Assembly (NCBI GenBank): GCA_021234535.1
Contig: CM037830.1
Coordinates: 37,200,937 to 37,264,936 of the forward strand
Direction: 5' to 3'
Length of the DNA: 64,000 nt
From: Stichopus chloronotus
Lineage: Eukaryota; Echinodermata; Holothuroidea; Aspidochirotida; Stichopodidae
This document shows, one piece after another, positions 37,401 through 49,849 of this stretch. The notes below the pieces were generated by a model that searched no databases, had not been told where the DNA came from, and worked only from the letters and a program-made list of their open reading frames with translations. The position numbers and the translations under genes are program-made. Position 1 is the stretch's first letter; every line of letters starts with the position of its first letter.

Positions 37401-40400
37401 CTTTCTCCCAGCTGACAGCGATTCTTCAACACCCCCACTCTCACAAAATCCTGGATGTTGAACAGTGACATATCTGATAAATAATGTCCTGATTGATTTG
37501 TTACCCATTTTCATCTTGTATATTTACAGAAAGACCATCCTTACAACAGCATCATGAGGATCTACCTACAAAAGAGAATGTGCACAGACTGGGGTGATAA
37601 ACATTTACCTCAGGTATATATTAAAAAAATGTTATGCCTGTATATAGTATGAATTTTTAAATAATTGAACACTATACGCACTGAAACTAGATGCAATTTT
37701 CAGGGAATCTGATATAATTGCTTGTGTTGAAGCAACTTTTCTCAAGGCTTGTTTTGATACACGGATTTGAAATGAAGTGGCAGTATGTGGATGGATGATG
37801 GTCTTATGTACAAAAGAGATACTCTGACATTCAAAGTAATGTAAACAGCTATATGGTATTGGGGCAGAGAAGAGGTTATGGAGCAGATATACAATGACTT
37901 TTCAAATTCATGAGGTGCAAAGGCTGATGGCTTCCCAGTTAGCACCTCTATAGTTCATCTATGTTTAAACTTTTCCACTCCACTGGCTCCCTGGTCAGCT
38001 TATATCAAGATGACATGCATATTGAAGGAGTTGGAACTATTTCTATACAGAGAATTTATCGGTTGCATCCCATCATGTTCTTTGTTAGCACCTCTGATGG
38101 AGTTCAGTTGATTTGTTGAATATGCATACACCTGAAAATCAGCATGGCTGTATGGTTGTTTACATAGGCAATTGCTCTGTTAAACAGACAGACCATGGCA
38201 GCAAAATTCAGAAGTTCTGATATACACCATCGGGAAATGCACAGTGCTGCAAAACATCGGACAGCATGGTTGGTGCACAGAACCTTCCTCACTTGACTGA
38301 ATGCATCATAATTTTTTGCAAACAATTAACACACATAGTAATTTAACTTCAGGTTGATAATGCATTGCAACTTGCAGAAATTAATCTTTAAGTTTAACTA
38401 CCGTAGGTTGTTGGCATGACTGCCAATCCCGGGACAGGTGGAAGCAGTTCTGATGAGCAAGCATTGAACCACATCTTCCAAGTCGCTGCAAGCCTCGATG
38501 CAAGTGTCATCAAGCCTGTTGAAGTTGATGAAGATCTCATTAAATATCTCAACATACCTGAGGATAGTGAGTACAATTACGTACTGATAACGCAGTTTAG
38601 TGAAAAAGTATCGCATCATGATCATGGCCAGTGATTTGTTTTTGAGAGTGGGGGGGGGGACTGGGAAAATTCCCATTAAGTCCCATTGAATCCATGTGAA
38701 TAGGACTTAATGGGATCCTACAAATTCCTGGGACATGTTATGCAAATGCTCGTAAGTCCTGGCCCACACAGGTTAGGGAAGTGTAATCAATGTCCCTGGT
38801 TGTGATTATGAATTTGTATCCCTAGTAATCATTCTTTAAAATGTTTTGAAAGTTGAACATGTCAGTTCAATAAAAAAGTGCAAAGAAACGATGCCATATG
38901 CAAGCAATCCTAAACTTAACAGTGAGACGAATACTAAAATTTGGAATCACTCTTCTTACTGCTTGAATAATTTCCATTCTCAACTATGGCCCTCTGGACA
39001 GCATCAATTTTTAAACTAATTACACCTATTCATCTACAATGGAAATATAAACCTAGATAAATATTCACACATTTTTCATTGAGGACAAAATCTCTTTATG
39101 TGAAAACATGCAGGTTAACAAATAAGACCCAAGTCACTAATGTGTAACTCATAGTGATCCTCCCCTTTATTTTAACTAGTTATTTCAATTAAACAGCAGT
39201 ACTGGAATTATTACACTTGCTTGTCACAATATGTTGTAAAGTATGTCATGTGTATTTCTTTTCTCTTCTTTTTCAGTCGGACCAATTATTTTGAAACCTC
39301 GTCGAAAGGATCCATTCAGAAATGCCCTTGAAAATATGATGCAAAAAATAGAGGAAAAAATTGCATCATTGTTTGGTAAAACTGCTAGTTTGTCTCTTTA
39401 TTTTTTGTACTTAACGATGCAATTGACTGACTTTCTGTTATGTGTTAGGTAATGAAGTAGTTTGAATTTAGACCGCATCATGCAAGTCGTGGAAAAATGG
39501 TTGAGATGTTGCTGCCATTTTTTGTGGCTTCTCAAGGTAGATGAAATCGAGTGATTTCACGACAATAACGAAAACTTTATCCTGTCATAAACTTAAGTCA
39601 TATTACTTACTGTTGCAAATGCACATACGATCAACCAGGTGTTAATACTTTTAAAGGCTCATTAGAGCCTGTCTGGTCAAATGCATTCTCAATACGTAGA
39701 TAGATACATAGATTCTCAATACATAGGTAATTGTAATGCCACTGTGGATGTGTCATCATTAAGGTTTCATCCATTCTTAAAAACTGCAGTTGGGTAATTT
39801 CTGCTCATAACCATTGGCTACTTCTGTACCTGACCTAAATGTCAGCCGTACATTTAACATTGGCATCTCTACAGTGAATCACAGTTAATTGTGTTGAGCC
39901 TAGGGATCGAGATGTATTACATACACCCACCTAAACCTGCTCATGACCACTGGAAAAAAAAAAGAAAATTCAGTTTTGAACTTTTTGCACAAGTATAGCG
40001 AGCAAAACTCAAAAGTCTGACACAGTACGTGTTCAAACAGCCGTTGGGTCATTTTTCACTTTATAAAGAAATCCGGTAGTAATTTTGGATCTGGCTTGTA
40101 AAATACTGTACAGGTACCGCGTTTTAACCTGTGAAAACACCAATCATGACATAAAATAAGACTCACCTTTTCTAACATCACCTCTATATCACTTCTTCAT
40201 GCAAATTTTTGACATTGCAGTATGTGTGACCATATGCTGCAGATTCTCACATGATTTCAACATGTGTTTGCTACAAAAAAAAAAAAGAAGCAATTTTAAG
40301 TTCTAAATAAATCTTCAAAATTTTTTTTGTGGCTGTAATGCTTTGCAGTTTGCATATAGTGTTGCTTTTGGCAATGGATCATCATAATTAATGTTTAGAT

Positions 40401-43400
40401 TTCAATTTTTCCAGCTGGGTCAATATTTTGTGGTAAAACGGTGAAGCCCGTGAACCAGCGTGACACACAGAATTACGAAACCTGGATAGCTGAGTTCAAG
40501 AAACAGTGCACAGCATCAAGGAGTGATATGAGTGAGGAACAACATCAGACAGTAATAATTTGCCTGGAAAATCTCAAGGTTAGTGTTTTCAGAAGATGTT
40601 TTTGCCCAAAGCAGGAGAAATTGAATATTGACCTTTACGTTAAAAATGCTATCTTGACCTCACAGTCCAGTGTACAACTTCATTCTCAACTGACAGAGTA
40701 GATTGAGATATACTGGTTACTGCAGTGAACAAACCCATTTGCTCTAACACAAGAAAGTATAGTTGCTAACACAAGAAAGTAATGTTGATTGCATTGATAC
40801 AAATGTTTTGACCATCATACGATGGCTGGATAATTTAGAAAGTCTGCACGTGGGATGAAAGTACAATAATGAAACAATTAGACGAAACTATAGCAATTAA
40901 TGCAATCGAGTAGCAATTACTAATCTTCCAGCCGATTGCAAGAGAATGGTTTCTCCATGGGCTGAATTGACTGTAATGTTGGCAGCTTAGCAAAGCTCTG
41001 AACCATTTCTTAGCGGGGAAGAATCCAGAACAATCACTGATGCATGTCTACAGAACCATTCAAATTTATTTTTCAGAACATCATCACTGACTACATAGCA
41101 TTTGTTTCTTTCATTACAGTTAACTAAAAATGACTCAACAAATTAAACTTGTTTATATGCATCTTAATTATCAGAACAATTTTTTGTCTATAAACAGTGA
41201 ATCTAGATAGATGCAATCAAAGGACAATTACAAGGGTACATAGAAACTTTTGTATCACAACTATTACCCTTTGATTCCTAGTAGAGCTGATCGGCTTCAG
41301 TATGAAAGAAAAAAAAGTTTAAACAATTGGAACTTTTCTGGCATAAAACATACCTTTTTATGTGCATTTACCGTACATGTTCTATTATTTCTGAACTGCA
41401 GCTGTTGGAATGGAACTCTGTTTTCATTTAACTTTAAAGAGGATATTTTCAACTGAATCTTCAAGCCAACTTCTCCAACAATATTTCCTCAAAACATGTT
41501 TTGTTCTTGATAATGCACAGTACCGTACTTTTTCCTTGCACCTTGGGCAGGTAATTCAACTGGTGCATTGTTATACATACTTAGTAGCATTGTTAGATCC
41601 AAGGTTGTGGTTGGATTGAAATTTGTGATGTAGCCACATTAAAGTAACTGCATATGGAATCTTTTTGGCATGCAATGATCTTTGACCGTACTCATGATGG
41701 GTCCGCTCCCTCCCTATGCCTTCCACCATCTTTGTACAATGTCGACTGTAAGATTGTCTCTTAATGACTAGTATCAAAGAGTTTTCTCCACTTTCTCCTT
41801 CCTTCAGCAGCTAGTGGAAAGAAGGGAAGAGTCTGAATGGTATCCTTGAAAACCTGTTACATGTTAATAATCACAAAGTATCCCAAACAGTTTGTCCAAG
41901 ATGGTGGTCTAGTTCTCTCAGAAAGTTTGGGACAATATTTACTGTGAGTGTTGGTGCCATCATTGTGGACATGTCTAAATATACATGCTTGCATATTCTT
42001 GTCATCATTTTTCTTGTTTTAATCGATATTCAACTTTTTTCAGATTTATAACAAAGCTCTTTGCATACATCGAGATGTAAGACCCAAAGATGCGGTCAGA
42101 TATTTGGAGCGAGAGATCATGGAGCTTAGACTTAGAACTGGGCAGTGCTATGAGGAATTGGTGAAACTATTTGAAGGTTTGTATACTTGTATCTACAATC
42201 TTGGACAAAATACCTTGGGACACCCCGCGCCCCTGTTCAATGTTGGCTATAGGATTGCGGTTCAAAGGGTACATTCACTTCTGTAGCGCAACATTGGAAA
42301 GGGGCGTGGGGCTTCATGTTATCCTCTCACCTAAAATTCAGTATTATATTTGTAACATACGACAAAGTGTCCCAACAATTTTGTCCAAGATTGTCTGAGA
42401 ATTTCGACGGGCGAGAAGCATGCATGAGGGCACAGGAAAAATCATCAATTTGAAACAAGTTAAACGGCAAAATGGGGGGTGATATTCCTTGCAACAAGAG
42501 ACATCAGCCGTGCATGTTCGGCATGTTTGGGGCCTATATTGAAGTTGGTTTACTGTAATAATATTATTGTGTGAATGTTGTCAATGTTATTATGGAGTAA
42601 AGGGAGGAATAAGTCAGTCAAATCCATGTATTTGCACTAAATGTGCTAAATAAAATGCAGTCAATGGGAGGTAACATCATAACTCCAATGCATCTTGTCG
42701 ACCAGGAAACTACATTAAAACATTTTGTATGATACAAATGATGTACTTTCGGCTCAAACTCTGATATTGAGACAGGTACCGAAGAAAAACAAAAAACCCT
42801 CCCCCCAAAAAACTAACATGTTAGTGGTCCGTTGAAGAAGATCGATGTATATGTGTTATTTATTCAAATTGTTCACAGTGATGACGTGGTGTCTGGTATT
42901 AAAGTAACTACGCTTAATGACTATTATGACTGGCTTACAGGTTAATCTGGGTTAAAAAGTGTATTATCATTATACAAAATAAACCCCTAAAATGCAAATT
43001 TAATAAATGTGACGTTTGCTCATATTCACATAACAGTGACATTGTGGCACCCATTCTGTTGTACCGTACATGGTGCACTGTAATATGTCAGTCATTTTAA
43101 GCAGTTTCAATGGACTTCAGAGTACATATTTGTAGTTAGACCTATATCATTATATTAATATACAGATATAAATATATTACCTTATGTTATATATGAATGA
43201 ATGAATGAAAAATGAGAAGTTGACAGACATTTGAGTTTATAGATGGATAATTGAGCAGTGAAAAACACAATGGTCATGCCGTGAATCGAACCCCCGGCCT
43301 CCCCATCCAAGCTGACTTAGACCTAACAAAAGGGTCCGACAGTATAGGTTAATGAAACCCACGTTCTACCAAATGTTTTGACAGGAAAATTTAAGCAACC

Positions 43401-46400
43401 CGTGGGAAAATTGCATAGATTACAAGACTGAAGATAACATATGTTACCAGCTTCGTGCAATGTAAAAAAATTGCAGTCACAAATCTTGATCTAGTGGCCA
43501 AAAATGTAAAAAACCAGCCTTTACTAACGTTCTACCATTATTTTAATATTAAGCTGAATCTACAGTTCTGACTTTAACGCATTTTGGTAGAACGTGGAGC
43601 TACTTCAGAATATATTATAACTGGGATTCCTACCAGCATTCTACAATTGCAGTCACACTCCTGTTGCAACGCAATACAACAGCTGCCCATCAATGTTATT
43701 TCTAAACGCAGCTATTTCTGTCAGCATACAAAACCATTAAACAGTCCATTCATGATCACCTCTTTTCAACAAAACATACAAATAAACCCCCAAAATTAAA
43801 ATTAAACTTGTTATGTTCATAGTCGAAATTCAGAATACTTTCATTTGAAAATCCCAAAACCCATAGGCCCCGATAACTAATTTTTATGATGCACCTTGTC
43901 CAAAAATGTTCAATTTTCTTTCAAAATTTCGCTCCAAAATTGCTCCCAAAAAACTCAGACAATCTTGGACAAAATACCTTGGGACACCCCGCGCCCCCGT
44001 TCAATGTTGGCTATAGGATTGCTGTTCAAAGGGTACATTCACTTCTATAGCGCAACATTGGAAAGGGGAGCGGGGTTTGATGTTATCCTCTCACCTAAAA
44101 TTCAGTATCATATTTGCAACGTACGACAAAGTGTCCCAACAATTTTGTCCAAGATTGTAGATACATTTAATATAAATTATTGATATCACATTAATTTTAA
44201 CATTTTCCATGAAAAAATTACTTGCCCAAAAATCAAATAATATTAAAAACTAAGAGTGAAATAACAAACTAATAACAACTAGCACTGTAAATTTTGTTTG
44301 AGTTTCTCTTTTCATTTCCATGCATAGATTCTTTCAGTGAACTTGAGATGTCAATTTCTGAGACTGAGGAGAACCCTCTTTTGAAAAAGATTAAGGAGAT
44401 GTTTGTGGCTACCTATACGAAGAACCCTGACTCCAGGACGATCCTATTCACTCGAACAAGAGCTTACACCAAGGCGCTGCAAGAATGGCTCCAAGAGGAT
44501 GAAGAGATACAAAAACTCAACTTGAACCCGGGGAGAATCATCGGAAGTCAAGGTCCAGAGATATGTACGTAGTACAATTTCCAGGTTTCATACGCTGGAT
44601 GCCGTATACTACTTTATTGCCAATACAGTACACTATGCCTGCAGTACCAACTGATTCCCATACCACTCTAACGTTTTCTACAAATTATGAAAAAATTAGT
44701 TGCTTGCTTTTACAAACAGAATTTTGTTGAAACAATAATGAAAAAAAGCTTGGTCTTCAACTGAAAAATAAATACTTCATTCTCTAAACTGAATGTAAGC
44801 TGCAATGTAATGAAGCAGTTACAGCAACAACATGAATTGTATCGATTCAGTTGTTTTAACTATAGTCTGCAATATCTTTATGAGCTCATCTCATGAATAA
44901 CACTTTGATACACCTTTATGTTTAGATATTACTATACAAGTGTAATTGTGCTCATTCACACAAGGATTAATCTCATGGCTCAAAGTGAAATTTTTCAAGT
45001 GATGAATTTATTGACATATATATCTTATCTAACATATATATCTTCAGTAGCTTCTTCTACTTTTGGAGACATTGGTAATCTGATTTTGTAAGGCTTTTAA
45101 AAGTTTGGAATGTAAATGTTAATTACATGCTATTTTGCATTATCACTAATTGCAGCCAAGTTCTAGAGCCTTCCACAATTAAGTACACCTCTGGTTACAT
45201 ATCTGACTTCAGGCTTTTTCCCTTCAAACGTAACAGTTTAAAAAACTATCTAGTTTCCTATGAGAATGATTATAATGGAATGATCATAATGATAAGCAAA
45301 GCAGAAATTTCCAAAATGCAGAAGTAAGTGTGATAATATATGACAAAAAGGTGACATTTTTATTTCCTATAGATTTGGCAGAAAATACAGACAACTTTGA
45401 GGTAAACAACTTAGCCTCTTAAAATTACAGAGTGCTGTACTATAATTGCGTATGGTTCTCAGTGTTGTTAAATAGCAGGATGTATTTATGTCTTCTCTGA
45501 CAGCAAAATCTGAAGGTGATGAGACAATACACAAGTTTCGGATGGGGGAGCACAAGCTTGTTGTTTCAACCAATGTCTTGGAAGAAGGTTTTGACTTGAA
45601 GGAGTGTAATTTGGTCATCAGACACAACTATGTTCCAAGTGAGACAGGACACACCCAGGTCAAAGGTATTTAAAAAAACTGATGGTGTAAAATTTACAAT
45701 TATTTGATCTTTTTTAATTGTGATTAGTACAAGCAATTCAAACATTTGTTTTGTCCATAACAGTGTAGGAACATACTAAATGAAGTTGGAAATAAAGATC
45801 TAAATATTAAAGTTTAGCAAAATCTGGTTGAAAAGTGCATCTGTAGCTGGTTGGATATAATATGAAGCTTGCATGAAGGCCATTTATTGGGTCAACATCA
45901 AAGGATTAATCTGTGATAACCATGTACACATGGAATCTCAAGACAGAGAGTCTGGACATTTCATCTTGTGTGTGCAGCTGTGCATGTTGAGTGCAGTATG
46001 CCTATCAGTCATCAACTAAGGTCAATATATTTCATTGTGTATACAGTGGCTGTTACATTTTAATTAGTAACATGACACATTGCTGGTCTTATATTGCAGA
46101 GAACAAGTTTGTGGCACATCCTCATGCTATGATGTCAGATGCAGAAAATAATGTTCATATTTGCATCATCGAAACCACAATGCATGAATGCATTGTGGTG
46201 TATCTTGTCCTCATAAATATTCGTGACTATGCAACCAAATCTAATTACAGCTATCCAACCACCCATAATGTTTGGAAATTAATCAAGATCTTTGATGCTT
46301 AAAGTACTCCATCCTCACACTGGTAAGCCGTATTGCCAGACTGCATACGGTTTCATGCACAGCACTTTTAGGTAGACCAGATAGCGAGGAGATTAGACAG

Positions 46401-47528
46401 CCCTCTTCACACTTGTACGTCCACATGAGATAAAGATCAGAGGGTTGTTTAAGTCCCTCCATGTGTGCACCCATCATCCCTTGGTTACAATAATGAAGTT
46501 GGATCATGGTTTGACCACTAAGACCTTAACACTCATGTTATAGCTAGTAGCGATAGCTGGCAATTAAACAGACAGTTAACGCTGGTCTACGTTACAAACT
46601 GCAATGAATATTACTTGTATCTTAAACTTCATTATCACCCTCCTATCTTAATTATTGCATCTACATTTCATGCTTGCATTCCTTCTCAAGCAGCATCAAA
46701 ATATTGCAATCCATTTTGAAAAAAATGTCATAACAGAAAATTGAAGTTTTCTTTAATTGCATGTTTGGCCATTTCAGTGGGATAAGCATGAACACCATGC
46801 TCTATGATGCATGCTCGCAAGTAAGTTTCTGTTATTACTCCATCTTATTTGCCCCTTCTTCTTAATTTTTTTTTTTTGCAGGGAGAGGTAGGGCCAAAGG
46901 AAGTAAGAGCTTTCTGGTAGCACTGACCGACACTGGTCGTGATTTCATGGATCAAGAGATGAACAACAAGACTAGGGAACAATTGTCTGAGCATCTGTTA
47001 CAAAGCATTTCAAACATGTTACCGCAAGAGGTTGAACAGAGGATCCAGGGACAACAGGCACAGCTCTGGCCGTCTATATTCCCCAGGCAACAGATACATG
47101 AACCTGTCAGTAATGTTGATCCACAGGAATTTTGTTTTGTCTGCTCAAAATGCCCTCAGGAAGTTTGTTCCTGCGCTGATATTGTTTGCTTCAGAGATAG
47201 CAAGTACATTGTGACAGATAGCAGAATAACGGACAGATGTAAAATTGAGAGGAAAAGCAGGCCATACATGATCAAATCGAATGAATTCATGAATGGGAAG
47301 ATACTTTGCAAGGGGTGTGGTCACCACTGGGGTTCGTGGTGTACCATCAATGGTGATAATTACCCGATGATTAAACTTAAACACCTCAGTATTCAAAACA
47401 CAAAGACTAGAAAGTTTCTCTCACCATTGAAAAAACCAAGTGATATCAATGAACGATTTCCCATCAGAAATGTTAAAACTATTGAGTTAAACTTCGACAT
47501 AGCAAATGCAACTGACGTTGACGATTAA
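29980..47528 (+). CDS. RLR-A: RIG-I-like receptor, MDA5/RIG-I type (14 coding exons)
   Basis: Exons: 29889-30118 (frame counted from 29980), 30729-30845, 31137-31496, 32344-32523, 33322-33587, 36324-36578, 37530-37613, 38407-38566, 39277-39375, 40415-40578, 42044-42176, 44328-44564, 45504-45665, 46882-47528. All are GT-AG; counted from 29980 the frame is 3003 nt, 1000 codons plus stop. Human MDA5 is 1025 aa. Order: CARD1, CARD2, Ser/Glu-rich linker, Hel1, Hel2i, Hel2, zinc CTD. The product should be a cytosolic dsRNA-sensing ATPase. Oddities: the codon aligned with the RLR-B start ATG is ATT (29980-29982). An in-frame TAG at 29893 blocks extension upstream through the 29888 acceptor, so the first usable in-frame ATG is at 30025 (A at -3), giving about 985 aa. 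The Q-motif Arg is Trp. No frameshift or stop was found elsewhere, so it is a gene, perhaps diverged or recently weakened. Confidence 0.9.
33322..38566 (+). CDS. RLR-A exons 5-8: Hel1 ATPase core
   Basis: In order: a Q-motif region LWTFQRKIAEPAL, motif I SPTGTGKTH (Walker lysine about residue 324), motif Ia VFIVPT-VRLAKQQ across the exon 5/6 junction, motif Ic VTVMTAQVF, motif II LDECHHT (Asp about residue 433, the DECH signature of RLRs and Dicer), and motif III GMTANPGTGG. In vertebrate RLRs the last reads GLTAS; here Asn replaces Ser in both paralogues. Intron 5 (33588-36323) is 2.7 kb against 290 bp in RLR-B and holds a retroelement relic. Confidence 0.9.
34790..35110. repeat. GT microsatellite and a diverged intergenic-type repeat
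   Basis: A GTGTGTATACGTGTGTGTGT-type run (about 34799-34845) is followed by a block with TATCTCAAGAAGGG, then CATATTGAGTAG and TTGTTTTTGGTGTC. This resembles the unit of the array at 62215-62850, and a further fragment lies near 36080-36200. It is in RLR-A intron 5. Confidence 0.5.
35530..36057 (+). pseudogene. BEL/Pao-like retrotransposon Gag relic in RLR-A intron 5
   Basis: A translated stretch reads as an acidic helix with ERQFEAMEEVHADLAGLL and SWMLECQKHYTEE. After a frameshift near 35850 it continues as LPKAEIPPYDGDPRTFW, LSSDEVRLSYLIQLTTGK and SSIDYC. The LPK-E-P-GDP-FW pattern followed by a leucine-rich YLI...GKA-like helix is the N-terminal Gag block of BEL/Pao elements. An upstream frame from about 35545 stops at TAA near 35638. 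No protease, RT or LTRs follow, so this is a dead fragment. It accounts for part of the size difference from RLR-B intron 5. Confidence 0.65.
38672..38714. repeat. 12-bp-arm hairpin in RLR-A intron 8
   Basis: CCCATTAAGTCC (38672-38683) and its exact inverse GGACTTAATGGG (38703-38714) flank a 19-bp loop, preceded by a G run. It may be a MITE remnant. Confidence 0.55.
39277..42176 (+). CDS. RLR-A exons 9-11: Hel2i insertion domain
   Basis: Helical, charged sequence starts with ILKPRRKDPF (vertebrate MDA5 has a similar DPF segment). It continues through YETWIAEFKKQC and CLENLKIYNKALCIHRDVR to YLEREIMELRLRTG. It lines up with MDA5 segments of the form YEQW and LRKYNEALQINDTIR, which identifies Hel2i, the RLR-specific insertion that scans duplex RNA. 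The downstream intron (42177-44327) is almost entirely a transposable element. Confidence 0.85.
42196..44157. mobile_element. Composite TA-flanked element, copy 2 (RLR-A intron 11)
   Basis: The 1962-bp element is bounded by TA at 42194-42195 and 44158-44159. It has 198-bp direct terminal units at 42196-42393 and 43960-44157. Each unit carries the same 15-bp inverted ends as in copy 1, and the core and inner TCTGAG/CTCAGA edges also match. Its left end is 19 bp past the exon 11 donor and its right end 170 bp before exon 12, so the rest of the 2151-bp intron is only about 190 bp. Small indels and scattered substitutions separate it from copy 1, so both are moderately old. It has no ORF of its own. 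Confidence 0.75.
44328..47528 (+). CDS. RLR-A exons 12-14: Hel2 and zinc-binding CTD
   Basis: Hel2 carries motif IV (TILFTRTRAYTKALQEWL), motif V (VVSTNVLEEGFDLKECN) and motif VI (QVKGRGRAKG; its arginines are split across the exon 13/14 junction, phase 1). The CTD has two zinc pairs, CSKC (about residue 860) and CKGC followed by GHHWG, as in RIG-I and MDA5 (CGQAWG in MDA5). There are extra cysteines just after the first pair (VCSCADIVC). It ends at TAA 47526-47528 with an acidic tail. CTD type (RIG-I end-binder or MDA5 stem-binder) cannot be settled by eye. Confidence 0.9.
46174..46199. repeat. Perfect 12-bp palindrome in RLR-A intron 13
   Basis: ACCACAATGCAT and its exact inverse ATGCATTGTGGT are separated by 2 bp. 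It can form a tight cruciform or hairpin in pre-mRNA. No flanking duplication was seen. Confidence 0.6.
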
Positions 47529-47744
47529 TACGATCCTTGCAGCAAACTCATTGAAAGAGACACAGAGCCAAAATTAAGGGAGTCTTATTCGCTGACATTT
47601 TGTGTCTTCTTGGAAAGTGACTTGATGTTGTGCAAGTACGGTGAAATCTGATGGATGCAAACATCAGATTTGAGTTTTGAATTGCCAGGTGATAGTTGGC
47701 TATAATATAATATGCAGATAGTACACCGTATGTGCACAGCTGAA

Positions 47745-47750
47745 AATAAA
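47745..47750 (+). terminator. Candidate poly(A) signal of RLR-A
   Basis: This is the first canonical AATAAA after the stop codon, about 217 bp downstream. Later AATAAA hexamers exist (for example near 48520), so the real 3' end may be further away. Confidence 0.35.
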
Positions 47751-48910
47751 AATAGAGGCACAATTTATATCCAACCAACTTGCAACATGGGGTAATAAGT
47801 GGAGTATGCATGTGTGCGCAGCACAGTTTGACATTGCCATATCAAGGACAGATCAATGTAGAGAGGTTGCACTAGAAGCATAGTCAAGTGAATGTTAGTG
47901 TCCAGCCCCTGCTAGGATTTGTGAATTGTATATAGATGATGTGATGTGACAGCAATTTGCTGCATATCAGTATATTTAAGCTAATAACTATACTTGAAGT
48001 GCAGAATGACATTACTGAAATGAACGTTAGCAACTGAATAAGATGACTGTATTCAGAACAGATTATTAAACACACATTATCTTTACAGTATTTACTGAAA
48101 TAGCTTTGTAATAATATTAAAAGATATATAGCCACTTTACTAACGAGGTATCACATTAAAGACATTAAACTATGGTCGGTAAAAATAGCATTATTCTTCA
48201 ATCAATAGTTGCAATGATAATTTAAGTTTTGTTTATTGTGTTTTCCTTTCTTGGTGCACCATTTTAAAGAATTAAAAATTTAACATTTTCGGTACACACA
48301 TTGAGTAACTTTTACGTATCTCCTAACAAGTTGTTACAGTAATGTAATGGAAGAATATTTGTGCAATTTTAATAAGACTTAAGTATGGTTATCCTCTTTG
48401 ATAGACAAAGTTTTGCATGTAATTGAGCATTTTGAATAATTAAATCTGGTTAGTTATCATTAAATCATGCATTAATCTAGAATAGTCACTATTTAGTATA
48501 GTTAATAAGATCAATAAGAAATAAAGTTGAATATGCTTAAATTACTGTGTATAATTTTGTTTTCTTACAACTAATACCTTTTTCTATATTCCATTTTTTA
48601 AATGTTCAGGGTATGACTATTTCTCACAAGTTTTGGTAACTTTTCACTCTGTTCCTCAGCTATGAATTAATTTTGTTTGTCTTTTCACCGCCAATCTGCA
48701 GTTGTGACTCAACACAAGGCAAAAAGTGTTTTAATGTTTTACTTTCTGAAAATCAAATGTCAATTTTTTAATCTCTACAAGTTTTTTTCTGCTTTTTAAC
48801 AGTGCCCTGTGTGTCTCTGCTTCAAAGTTTTTATCAGGAGTGTTAACTGGTTGTGGAGTTCCGACGAAAGAGAGTTTTAAGTCCATTTGTTTTCACTTGA
48901 TGCGAATCAT

Positions 48911-49375
48911 TTCCTGTTCTTTTGTCAATTGTAGTATTAAGTTAACAATCAAATGCTCACGATAAAATAATCACATTGACAGGAAATTGTCAAAAGATTT
49001 ATCTTTGTTTACTTATCTTTGTGTGTGAGTTCATCATTCAAAGAATTATGACTGCAATATCATAATTACTAATTTGATGAATTTGTTTCATGAAATTAAT
49101 AATTTGTTAGATCAAATGATTAATTTGTTTAATGAAATAAATAATTTTCTGTTCTTTGGTTGACTATAGCATTAAGTTAACAATCAAATGCTCAAGATAA
49201 AATAGTCACACTAATAGGAAATGGTCAAAAGATATATATCTTTGTTTACTTATCTTTGTGTGTGAGTTCATCATTCAAAGAATTATGACTGCAATATCAT
49301 AATTATTAATTTGATGAATTTGTTTCATGAAATTAATAATTTGTTAGATCAAATTATTAATTTGTTTAATGAAAT
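48911..49375. repeat. Tandem duplication, about 235 bp x 2
   Basis: The block starting TTCCTGTTCTTT at about 48911 recurs at about 49145. Shared stretches include TTAAGTTAACAATCAAATGCTC and the run from TTTGTTTACTTATC to GACTGCAATATCATAATTA, with few substitutions. It passes into AT-rich AATTAATAATTTGTTAGATC-like repeats (49375-49510), which resume at 50283-50400 on the far side of the non-LTR relic. Confidence 0.8.
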
Positions 49376-49849
49376 GATTTGTTAAATCACCTCAACTTTT
49401 TCTGAAAATTTAATTTAATCAAATTAATATGTGTAATCAAATTATTAAATTTTTTAATCAAATAATTAATTTGATTTAACGAATTAATAATTATTCATTT
49501 GATCATTGGATATTCTTTGGTTGCAATGGTGAATGGTTGCAATGTATACATTAACATAGCTTTGCATCAGGTTTACATAGTCTTTAAACAAGAGCACAAC
49601 AATACTATTTACATTTTTTTTGTCATAATGTGGTTACAGAAAAGGAAAACAAAATACTGCCTCCTTTATTAACTTTCTCACTCATTAAAAGTGAGAAAAA
49701 AGTTTGTTATCATGTTTGTTAAAAAATCATTGTTACACTCGACTTAATAAAAGAAGTTCAGGACAAACATTGAAGGTGTGATGAAGATCATGAAGAGCTA
49801 CATTTTCCTTTTATTGGGGATAACACTCACGTTTCTGTATCTTTAAATA

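Noticed and set aside
45373..45401. Possible micro-exon between RLR-A exons 12 and 13
   Set aside because: It has AG and GT edges, but 29 nt breaks the phase (exon 13 must be entered in phase 1), and the direct 12-13 join already gives a continuous Hel2.
48911..49375. CRISPR-like array
   Set aside because: Two long AT-rich direct copies with no spacer structure, in a eukaryotic intergenic region.
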